DNA of 12,266 nucleotides from Collinsella sp. (GTDB lineage: Bacteria; Actinomycetota; Coriobacteriia; Coriobacteriales; Coriobacteriaceae). The first letter of the stretch is position 1. Each line of letters opens with the position of its first letter. This document shows, piece after piece, positions 6,066 to 12,266 of this stretch. The stretch is from assembly GCA_031292915.1 (NCBI GenBank), contig JAUMSH010000046.1:1-12266 (forward strand), written 5' to 3'. The position numbers and the translations under genes are program-made. The notes beneath the pieces were generated by a model. It worked only from the letters and a program-made list of their open reading frames with translations, did not search any database and had not been told where the DNA came from.

Positions 6066-8735
6066 ATGACGGCGGGCACTACAGGCCGTGCTAAGCGCGT
6101 CGAAGCCCTCAAGATTAATTTGCTTTCACAGGATGGCACCCCGCTGGGGAATGATAGCATTTCGGTCCAATCTCACATTTCCGGGATCGGCTGGGAGTCT
6201 CAGCCGGTGGGTAACGGGCAGACATCTGGAACAGTTGGACGGTCGCGAGCCATCGAGGCGATCAAGCTATCTTTGTCGGGCGGTCTTTCTGATTCGTATG
6301 ACATTTGGTATCGCGTTCATTCTGCAAATGTTGGTTGGCTTGGCTGGGCCTCAAATGGTGAGCCTGCTGGAACGCAGGGCTATGCTTGTCAGATCGAAGC
6401 TATTCAGATTAAGGTGCTTCCAAAAAATGCTCAAGATGCGCCAACGCGAGGCGATGCCTTTAGGGATCATTCTCAGGAACCGCCTACCGTTTCCTATCGA
6501 TCTCATGTCTCTAATGTTGGATGGATGGGCGCTGTCGCGGACGGAAAGACATCGGGGGTTATTGACTCAAGAAATGCAATTGAGGCGCTGTCGCTTAGCG
6601 TTAATTGGTATGGCCGCGGAGGCTCCATTTCCTCTCGCGCACATGTGTCTGGTGTCGGTTGGCAAAGCTGGTCTTCAGGTGCTGTTGGCACGACCGGGCA
6701 GTCTCGGTCCATTGAGGCCGTTCAGTTTAAGCTGAACGGCGAGATATCTGCAACTTATGGCATTTGGTACCGTGTGTATGCTTCCAAATTGGGCGGATGG
6801 CTGGGCTGGACGTCTAACGGGTCTCCTGCGGGCTCGGTGGGGAAGGGTGCCGCCATTCAGGGTGTTCAGATTTTATTGGTCGAAAAAAGCGGCTCTGCTC
6901 CCGGCGATACGTTGAACCATTTCATTGGAGCTACGGATGTTCTAAGCGGGAGCTCGCTTGGTCTTAACGGTAAAAGCCTGGGCTCCGTACAAGGCAAAAC
7001 AATCCTATTGGGCTCCGAGAACGGCTCTGAACCTTTAACCTCGCTCTCCATTTCGTTTGATAATCAAGAGATTTTAGGCTCAATTGACTATTCCGGCTTT
7101 TTTGAATTTGGCGGATGGAGCGGTGCTGTTTCTGACGGTGCTGCGCTTAACTCTAAAAACGATGGGCGTGTTCTAAAGGCGGTGAGATTGGCTCTTACTG
7201 GAGATTTGTCTAATGCCTATGACATTTGGTATCGCTGCTTTGACTCCAAAAAAGGATGGCTTGGTTGGGCATGCAATGGCGCGGATGCAGGGGCAACGAT
7301 ATCGGGTTCATTCCTTAAGACTGTCGAAGTAAGGATTGTCAGTAAAGGCGGCGGCGCTCCCGGAATAACGGACAGAGCATTTGTTTCCGATACTTCCGCC
7401 GATTGCGCTCACGTTGTATATCAGGCTCATTCGGCTAACCGTGGGTGGTCTCCTTCTGTATTTGATGGGCAGGTAACCGGCACAACGGGACAATCGCTTT
7501 CTCTTCAAGCTTTGAATGTGTCGTTGTCCGGTGTGGATGACGATTCTCAAATTGAGGCAAGAGCACATGTTGCCAATATTGGTTGGCAGGAATGGCGATC
7601 TTCCGGTTATATTGGGACCGTTGGACAAGGATTGGCCATTCAGGCTCTTGAGCTGCGCTTAAATGGTTCCCTCGCGAATCAGTATGACATTTACTATCGA
7701 GTTCATTCGGCGGGCTATGGTTGGTTGGGTTGGGCAAAAAACGGCGATTCCGCTGGAACTACCGGGCTTAATATCCAGATAGAAGCTGTCCAAATTGAAC
7801 TTGTTGCGAAAGGCGGGGATCCAGGCGCGTCGTCTGCGCCCGCGTTTATCACGGCACCAGCCCTAACGCTCCAGGCGCATGTCGCCACGCTTGGTTGGAT
7901 GAATCCGGTTGGCAACGGCGATGTTGCGGGCACGACCGGTAGGGCACTTGCGATTGAGGCTCTGAAGCTAAATGTCTCCACTAGCGTATCGGGCGGTATA
8001 GAGTACTCCGCCCATGTGCAGGATGTCGGTTGGCAAAGCTGGACTTCCAACGGGGATATCGCTGGAACGGTAAGCCGCGCAAAGCGTATCGAGGCTCTTA
8101 AGATTAGGCTGACCGGTGGCTTATCGAACTACTTTGATGTCTGGTATCGGGCATATTGCCAAGACTTTGGATGGCTCGATTGGACTTCTAATGGGCAACC
8201 TGCGGGCACATCCAAGATTGGATATAGGATCGAGTCGGTTCAAGTGACGATTGTGCCTAAGGGTGCTGGAGCTCCCGGTTCAACTGGGCGTCCGTATACC
8301 GATCAGCCTTTGCTGCCTGCCGACATGATGGCCATGCTTAATCGGGCTAATAGATATTCGAGCAATACAAACTGGCTCATTATGGTTGACAGGCAAGCAT
8401 GCCGCCTTGGAGTTTTTCGTGGACAGCGCGGGTCGTGGAGTTATGCTCAATACTGGACTTGCTCTGCCGGCGCCCCTAGTACTCCAACGCCTACGGGTGA
8501 GTATACCGTCACCGGCAAGGGCTACTCGTTTGGACATGGGTATACTTGCTACTACTATACGCAGTTTTACGGGGACTACCTGTTCCATTCAATACCGTAT
8601 TACCAGGGAACTTTTAATCCCATGGACAGCCGGATGGGAATGCATATTTCACAAGGCTGCGTGCGTTTGCCCATCGATCGCGCTAAATGGATTTGGGATA
8701 ACGTGCCTCGTGCTACCAAGGTGGTAATCTACTAG
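6066..8735 (+). CDS. Main part of the ChW/L,D-transpeptidase gene (15 ChW positions in five triplets, YkuD domain)
   Basis: The coding frame resumes directly after the TGA at 6042; the ATG at 6066 is only the first Met and has no convincing ribosome site. Five ChW triplets follow (about 6018-6450, 6483-6908, 6918-7364, 7413-7818, 7863-8283). The third is degenerate and matches the degenerate triplet of the first gene in this window. The C-terminal 150 residues are a YkuD L,D-transpeptidase: a conserved His in FHS (8586-8588), then HISQGCVRLP with the nucleophile Cys at 8658-8660. The usual S-H-G-C is S-Q-G-C here. YkuD enzymes make 3-3 crosslinks in peptidoglycan or attach proteins to it, using a catalytic Cys. 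Inferred role: crosslinking at the wall surface. A terminator follows after 31 bases. Confidence 0.85.
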   Translation: MTAGTTGRAKRVEALKINLLSQDGTPLGNDSISVQSHISGIGWESQPVGNGQTSGTVGRSRAIEAIKLSLSGGLSDSYDIWYRVHSANVGWLGWASNGEPAGTQGYACQIEAIQIKVLPKNAQDAPTRGDAFRDHSQEPPTVSYRSHVSNVGWMGAVADGKTSGVIDSRNAIEALSLSVNWYGRGGSISSRAHVSGVGWQSWSSGAVGTTGQSRSIEAVQFKLNGEISATYGIWYRVYASKLGGWLGWTSNGSPAGSVGKGAAIQGVQILLVEKSGSAPGDTLNHFIGATDVLSGSSLGLNGKSLGSVQGKTILLGSENGSEPLTSLSISFDNQEILGSIDYSGFFEFGGWSGAVSDGAALNSKNDGRVLKAVRLALTGDLSNAYDIWYRCFDSKKGWLGWACNGADAGATISGSFLKTVEVRIVSKGGGAPGITDRAFVSDTSADCAHVVYQAHSANRGWSPSVFDGQVTGTTGQSLSLQALNVSLSGVDDDSQIEARAHVANIGWQEWRSSGYIGTVGQGLAIQALELRLNGSLANQYDIYYRVHSAGYGWLGWAKNGDSAGTTGLNIQIEAVQIELVAKGGDPGASSAPAFITAPALTLQAHVATLGWMNPVGNGDVAGTTGRALAIEALKLNVSTSVSGGIEYSAHVQDVGWQSWTSNGDIAGTVSRAKRIEALKIRLTGGLSNYFDVWYRAYCQDFGWLDWTSNGQPAGTSKIGYRIESVQVTIVPKGAGAPGSTGRPYTDQPLLPADMMAMLNRANRYSSNTNWLIMVDRQACRLGVFRGQRGSWSYAQYWTCSAGAPSTPTPTGEYTVTGKGYSFGHGYTCYYYTQFYGDYLFHSIPYYQGTFNPMDSRMGMHISQGCVRLPIDRAKWIWDNVPRATKVVIY

Positions 8736-8766
8736 TTACTCCTGTAAACGCCGAGAGTTTGTTAGG

Positions 8767-8818
8767 GGGCCCTTTCCTGTTGCCGTTGACTTGGCAACGG
8801 AAAGGGCCCTTGCCTTTG
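8767..8818 (+). terminator. Rho-independent terminator after the L,D-transpeptidase gene
   Basis: A long GC-rich stem (8767-8784 with 8793-8809, 17 pairs with one bulged T at 8778) encloses an 8-base loop. The tail is only moderately T-rich (TTGCCTTT), but the stem is very strong. Confidence 0.82.
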
Positions 8819-8905
8819 GATGGGGCTTCTATTTCTTCGTTCACCTAATTGGTGGCCTTAATGAAGCTAACTCCCGATAGTATGGTTATTGACGGCTGTC
8901 TATCT

Positions 8906-8911
8906 AGGAGG
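8906..8911 (+). promoter_or_regulatory. Perfect Shine-Dalgarno site supporting a TTG start at 8920
   Basis: AGGAGG sits 8 bases before TTG 8920-8922. This strong site supports the unusual start codon, which opens a Met-Lys-Arg signal peptide in the right frame. Confidence 0.85.
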
Positions 8912-8919
8912 CGATTCTC

Positions 8920-9831
8920 TTGAAAAGGCAATTTAGAGCATTTGTTGTTCTGATTTCCTGCTTCATGTCGATGCTGCTTTTGAGCCCTTTGGCTTGTTGG
9001 GCGGATCAAGATATTGGTGCCAACGAATATGAATCCGTTCCAGAGACACAATCCGACTCCTCGGATCAAACTGCTGCTGCAGCCGATGAAACGGCGCCTT
9101 CGATTGATGTTGCCGTGGAGCCCAAAGAGGCGGCCCCGGACGTCAGCTATAAATCTCACATTTCAGGCATTGGCTGGGAGTCGACGTTTACATCGAATGG
9201 TTCGACCTCTGGCACAACGGGCCAGTCTCGTAGGCTTGAGGCGCTCAGGGTTACTCTCCCTAATTCAGAAGACCTTGGTATCGAATACCGCTCTCATGTT
9301 CAAAATGAAGGCTGGCAGGATTGGGTTTCTAATGGAGCCGTCTCCGGCACAACGGGAAAGGGCCTTCAGATTGAAGCCGTCGAGCTCAAGCTGACGGGTG
9401 AAAGAGCAACTTCTTATGACCTGTATTATCGCGTTCATGCTTCTAATTTCGGTTGGCTTGGATGGGCCTCAAATGGGTCGACTGCGGGAACCACCGGTTG
9501 GTCTTATGCCGTTGAAGCAATACAGATCGTCATTGTAAAGAAGGGCGAAGCGGCGCCCGGCGATACTGCTGGAGCCTATGTCCCGTATGTCTTTAATTGC
9601 TCTCTTTCTCAGGTTGGGGAGACGACTAAAGTAACCCTGAATATTCCGCAGGTCGAGGATATAAAACGACTCGGTATTGCCGATTCGGTAAAGGTGTCTG
9701 GCTTCATGTCGTATGGAGGAACGTTACCCGATCTGTTTCCAGCACGATTGCATTCGGAGACCTGGGCTCTAGCTCCAGTGAAATTGACTTTAGAGATTAT
9801 GGTCCGTTTGACGTTACGTTGCAGTATTTGA
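8920..9831 (+). CDS. N-terminal part of the ChW/sialyltransferase-like gene: signal peptide, ChW triplet, start of a beta-rich domain
   Basis: The start is TTG with a perfect ribosome site. Residues 1-28 form a signal peptide (cleavage likely after CWA). Residues 29-74 are a Gln/Ser/Asp/Glu-rich linker. One full ChW triplet follows (about 9142-9564). From about 9574 comes a Val/Thr-rich stretch without a GW core, probably the start of a beta-sandwich domain. The frame is credible up to SYGG (about 9720). After that the 30-odd residues to the TGA at 9829-9831 look like out-of-frame translation, while the frame one base back becomes sensible. The last part of this 303-residue product is therefore probably not native, and this is the front of a gene reaching 12083. 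Confidence 0.8.
   Translation: MKRQFRAFVVLISCFMSMLLLSPLACWADQDIGANEYESVPETQSDSSDQTAAAADETAPSIDVAVEPKEAAPDVSYKSHISGIGWESTFTSNGSTSGTTGQSRRLEALRVTLPNSEDLGIEYRSHVQNEGWQDWVSNGAVSGTTGKGLQIEAVELKLTGERATSYDLYYRVHASNFGWLGWASNGSTAGTTGWSYAVEAIQIVIVKKGEAAPGDTAGAYVPYVFNCSLSQVGETTKVTLNIPQVEDIKRLGIADSVKVSGFMSYGGTLPDLFPARLHSETWALAPVKLTLEIMVRLTLRCSI
9716..9725 (+). other. Probable frameshift point (one base missing)
   Basis: Upstream codons run in the frame of 8920 through TAT GGA GGA. Downstream sense codons run as GTT ACC CGA TCT GTT from 9723. Adding one base in GGAGGAAC restores a continuous reading (Gly-Gly-Thr-Val-Thr or Gly-Gly-Asn-Val-Thr). The short A run at 9720-9721 is one possible site, but the exact base cannot be fixed from sequence alone. 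Confidence 0.7.
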
Positions 9832-12083
9832 AGAACGGAAACATCGTTCATGAGGACCATCAGTCAATTGGCATTTCTGCGAGCGAGTACAACCTTGCCC
9901 CTTTGAGTGCTTCTTTCCCCGTTGTTCTCTATTCGCTATCTTTCTGGGATATCAGCACCTCTTCTGCTGGAACGACCATTCCGTCGATCGTAATGCTCGA
10001 TCGTCCAGGTGCCTATAACTGGAACTCGCTTCCATCCGGGATGTATGGTCTTCCGTATCTGACTCATGAGGAAAATGCTTCTAGTTCGAGCTATCAGGCG
10101 TTCGCGGATTATGTCGCTGCTCTCTATAAAATCAACCCCAAGGCAAAGTTCAATCTGTATATCAATGACATCACCTGTTCGTTGATTCATAGGATGATTT
10201 ACGCCAATAAGATTCCCACTGGCCAATACTCCATTCGGCTGTTGTCGGATGGATCTGCCACGTATGTTTTTACCAACGAGGCTTTCGATGTTAAGGATCC
10301 AGATTCTAAGCAAGCGGAGCTGATTGCTTTATGGAACGCTGCCAAGAATAAGGAATACGAAACCGGTGAAGTCTCAATGTCGTATAGCGATTATCACGAT
10401 CACTGGGATTCTATGTATGCCGTGCTGAGTATTGAGCCCGGCACTCAGTGGTGGATGACTCGAACGAATCTGTTTACGAGCGGTGACGATAATGCCTTTG
10501 CGAATAAGATCGCATCCGATCCTAACGTTAAGAAGATGAACGTTTCGAGCATGCTTACGAGCCTGCAGAATAGGGGAGAGTACACGGTCCAAGCGTTTAA
10601 GGCTCTGTACAACTTTAACGATGGTTATTTTGATGCGGCTACTCAGCAGGGCAAAAAGGTAATGATGCTGCTTGGAACGTATGTTACTTACGAGCAGAAT
10701 TTCGATGACTATGCCAACTTGACCGAGGTTATCTATGGCGATGACTATTTGTATTATTACAAGGGGCATCCAAACACGCCGACGGGCATGTATCCCCAAA
10801 AGCAGGAACAGCTTGACCGTCTGAGCATTACCGATGTCGATTCTTCCGTTGCTGCAGAGCTGATTCTCTTCTTTAATCCGGAGATCGGTCTGTCTGGATA
10901 TGGGTCTAGTACGTATAACTCGGCCAGCGCCGATGCTGCTGGTGGACTTTGGAATTCAACGAAGGCCGAGGCCTTGAAGCCGGGTGCCGTTATCGATTAT
11001 TCGATTATGGATTGGTTTGCTTCTCCGGTTACCGAAGACACGGATGCTGCAATCAGATCCCTTTGCAAGCAGGGTGACTCTTGCTATCTCGTAGAATTTT
11101 CGGATTCCATCCTTGCTTCGGCAAATTACGACTTTGCTATTTATTCGCACAATAGCGGCGCTCTGACTTATTTCAAGAAGGACGAGTCGGGCTACGACGT
11201 CGTCAAGGTGTCACGAGGCTCGCTTGATGTTTTGGCAACTTCGCATGTTTCGAATGACGGTTGGCAGTCGGCTTCCAAGGGCGGAAATGTTTCTGGCACC
11301 GTTGGTCAGTCCAAAGCTGTCGAGGCTATAACTCTCAATCTGCAGAATGCTCCCTACGATGGCAGCTTGGAGTACAGGACGCATGTTTCCGATTACGGTT
11401 GGCAAGACTATGTGAAAGAGGGAGAAGTCTCCGGTACTACTGGTCAGAGCAAGTCTGTCCAGGCTATCCAAATTCGACTTACTGGTGAGATGGCCAATCG
11501 TTATGACGTTTACTATCGCGCTCATGTTCAGGACAAGGGCTGGCTTGGCTGGGCCTGCAATGATCAAGTTGCCGGAACGACTGGGTTTGGCTTGAGGCTC
11601 GAGGCATACCAGGTCGTTTTGGTTGAAAAGGGTTCGCCTGCACCAGGGGATACGAGTCAGCCCTCTATTCAGAAAACTTTTTCAATAAAGGCTCATGTTT
11701 CAAATCTTGGTTGGCAGGAACCTGTTTATGAAGGCATGACGGCGGGCACAACTGGTCGAAATCTTGCTGTTGAGGCGTTGGCTATTAGCAAGCCCGAACT
11801 CGGGTATTCCGGTAACATCGAATATCGAGCTCATGTTCAGAATATCGGCTGGCAAGAGTGGGTCAAGAACGGCAAAGCTGCTGGCACTACGGGAAAGTCT
11901 CTATCCATAGAGGCTGTTGAAGTTAAGCTGACGGGTGATCTCGCCAAGCATTATGACGTTGTCTATAGGGCGCATGTGCAGGGTAAGGGTTGGCTCGATT
12001 GGGTTAAATCGGGCGAGTGCGCAGGTACAACTGGAGAGGCCCTACATATGGAAGCGATTGAGGTTAAGTTGGTTGATAAATAG
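9819..12083 (+). CDS. GT80-like sialyltransferase domain followed by six ChW repeats (3' part of the frameshifted gene)
   Basis: Native coding in this frame probably begins at about 9723; TTG 9819 is only the first start-like codon. The end of a beta-rich domain leads into a domain of about 410 residues (9945-11190) resembling Pasteurella PM0188/PmST1-type sialyltransferases (GT80). Counting from 9819, I see Asp144 in LSDGS, His317 in YKGHP, Glu347 in AAEL and Ser363-Ser364 in GSSTY. In PmST1 the corresponding residues are Asp141, His311, Glu338 and Ser355-Ser356, so the spacing is almost the same. That family transfers sialic acid from CMP-sialic acid to galactose-type acceptors. Two ChW triplets (about 11223-11652 and 11679-12080) end the protein. 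Export is inferred from the upstream signal peptide. The family call was made by eye; donor and acceptor are unknown. Confidence 0.8.
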   Translation: MQYLKNGNIVHEDHQSIGISASEYNLAPLSASFPVVLYSLSFWDISTSSAGTTIPSIVMLDRPGAYNWNSLPSGMYGLPYLTHEENASSSSYQAFADYVAALYKINPKAKFNLYINDITCSLIHRMIYANKIPTGQYSIRLLSDGSATYVFTNEAFDVKDPDSKQAELIALWNAAKNKEYETGEVSMSYSDYHDHWDSMYAVLSIEPGTQWWMTRTNLFTSGDDNAFANKIASDPNVKKMNVSSMLTSLQNRGEYTVQAFKALYNFNDGYFDAATQQGKKVMMLLGTYVTYEQNFDDYANLTEVIYGDDYLYYYKGHPNTPTGMYPQKQEQLDRLSITDVDSSVAAELILFFNPEIGLSGYGSSTYNSASADAAGGLWNSTKAEALKPGAVIDYSIMDWFASPVTEDTDAAIRSLCKQGDSCYLVEFSDSILASANYDFAIYSHNSGALTYFKKDESGYDVVKVSRGSLDVLATSHVSNDGWQSASKGGNVSGTVGQSKAVEAITLNLQNAPYDGSLEYRTHVSDYGWQDYVKEGEVSGTTGQSKSVQAIQIRLTGEMANRYDVYYRAHVQDKGWLGWACNDQVAGTTGFGLRLEAYQVVLVEKGSPAPGDTSQPSIQKTFSIKAHVSNLGWQEPVYEGMTAGTTGRNLAVEALAISKPELGYSGNIEYRAHVQNIGWQEWVKNGKAAGTTGKSLSIEAVEVKLTGDLAKHYDVVYRAHVQGKGWLDWVKSGECAGTTGEALHMEAIEVKLVDK

Positions 12084-12157
12084 TAAGTGATGCAAGTCTA
12101 TCATCTATCCGCTATTGCAGTAATTCAGTGGTTTAGTCCAACTGTATTAGTTTAATC

Positions 12158-12196
12158 TTGAAGGAGTTTATGATTTTTCGTAAACTCCTTTAGTTT
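12158..12196 (+). terminator. Probable Rho-independent terminator after the sialyltransferase-like gene
   Basis: A perfect 10-bp stem (12161-12170 with 12181-12190), extendable by three pairs, has a T-rich loop and a short TAGTTTAG tail. It is less GC-rich than the other terminators. It starts 78 bases after the stop at 12081-12083. Confidence 0.7.
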
Positions 12197-12225
12197 AGCT
12201 ACTAATTAATTATAGGGACTCGTTT

Positions 12226-12266
12226 ATGAATTCATGTGCAAAACGATGCAAGTTTTATGGCGTTTT
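12226..12266 (+). CDS. Possible start of the next gene, cut by the window edge
   Basis: An ATG at 12226 lies 7 bases after AGGGA (12214-12218), with AT-rich, promoter-like sequence before it. Only 13 codons are visible (Met-Asn-Ser-Cys-Ala-Lys-Arg...). ATGs at 12234 and 12246 in another frame are alternatives. A basic N-terminus would suit another exported protein, but the evidence is thin. Confidence 0.25.
   Translation, partial: MNSCAKRCKFYGV

Larger units (their letters stand above)
5700..8735 (+). pseudogene. Whole ChW/L,D-transpeptidase gene, interrupted by one nonsense codon
   Basis: The two open segments lie in the same frame and form one logical protein: signal peptide, acidic linker, 15 ChW positions and a YkuD domain. 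The only defect is TGA for an expected TGG at 6042-6044. With no other stops or frameshifts in about 3 kb, the lesion is recent, a sequence error, or tolerated through readthrough. Without readthrough, the enzyme part has neither signal peptide nor clear ribosome site. Confidence 0.65.
8920..12083 (+). pseudogene. Whole ChW/sialyltransferase-like gene, interrupted by a one-base frameshift
   Basis: Joining the frame from 8920 with the frame ending at 12083 gives one protein of about 1,054 residues: signal peptide, linker, ChW triplet, beta-rich domain, GT80-like domain and two ChW triplets. The junction is near 9716-9725 and corresponds to one missing base (or two extra). Either a genuine recent frameshift or a sequence error would explain it. 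I see no slippery heptamer for programmed frameshifting. Confidence 0.65.

Noticed and set aside
6042..6090. Selenocysteine insertion at the TGA
   Set aside because: The expected residue is Trp, not Cys, and I see no stable hairpin of the bacterial SECIS type just after the codon.
9700..9760. Programmed -1 ribosomal frameshifting in gene 4
   Set aside because: There is no slippery heptamer in the right phase and no obvious downstream hairpin, although an SD-like GGAGG is present. A mutation or sequence error is simpler.
1..12266. Mobile element or phage lysin module as the source of the cluster
   Set aside because: No transposase, integrase, holin or terminal inverted repeats are visible. 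Signal peptides and wall-binding repeats fit chromosomal surface proteins better.

Overview
The window is an array of four large, same-strand genes for secreted cell-surface proteins. All four are built from ChW repeats (clostridial hydrophobic W repeats, Pfam PF07538 type: a GW core, a [A/S]GT[T/V]G turn, then an EA[I/V/L]-x-[I/L] strand). No tRNA, rRNA, transposase or CRISPR array is visible. ChW repeats combined with GH25 lysozyme, NlpC/P60 and YkuD domains fit a gut Gram-positive. I favour Coriobacteriia (Collinsella-like), but this is inferred from domain style and is unproven; a clostridial host remains possible.

Layout: (1) 1-2515, the 3' part of a gene with a window-edge ChW repeat, 12 further repeats and a C-terminal NlpC/P60 peptidase. 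(2) 2664-5522, a signal peptide, acidic linker, GH25 muramidase, nine ChW repeats and a second C-terminal Cys/His peptidase-like domain. (3) 5700-8735, a signal peptide, 15 repeat positions and a C-terminal YkuD L,D-transpeptidase; one in-frame TGA replaces the conserved Trp codon of the first repeat. (4) 8920-12083, a signal peptide, one ChW triplet, an unassigned beta-rich domain, a GT80-like (PM0188-type) sialyltransferase domain and two more ChW triplets; a one-base frameshift breaks it near 9720. Each gene is followed by a hairpin terminator, so each is probably transcribed alone. A possible next gene starts at 12226.

The repeats come in triplets of about 145-160 residues. Genes 1 and 3 have collinear triplets, including the same degenerate one, but end in different enzymes. 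This looks like one wall-binding scaffold onto which catalytic cassettes are swapped. Together the proteins would cut glycan strands (GH25), cut or crosslink stem peptides (NlpC/P60, YkuD) and possibly transfer sialic acid at the cell surface.

The most striking item is the sialyltransferase domain. All the key GT80 residues I could place (Asp, His, Glu, Ser-Ser) are present at near-family spacing, yet the domain sits in an apparently exported protein between wall-binding repeats. Other points of note are a very GC-rich block in gene 2 bounded by two 195-bp near-identical repeats, and the fact that two of the four genes carry a single simple lesion.
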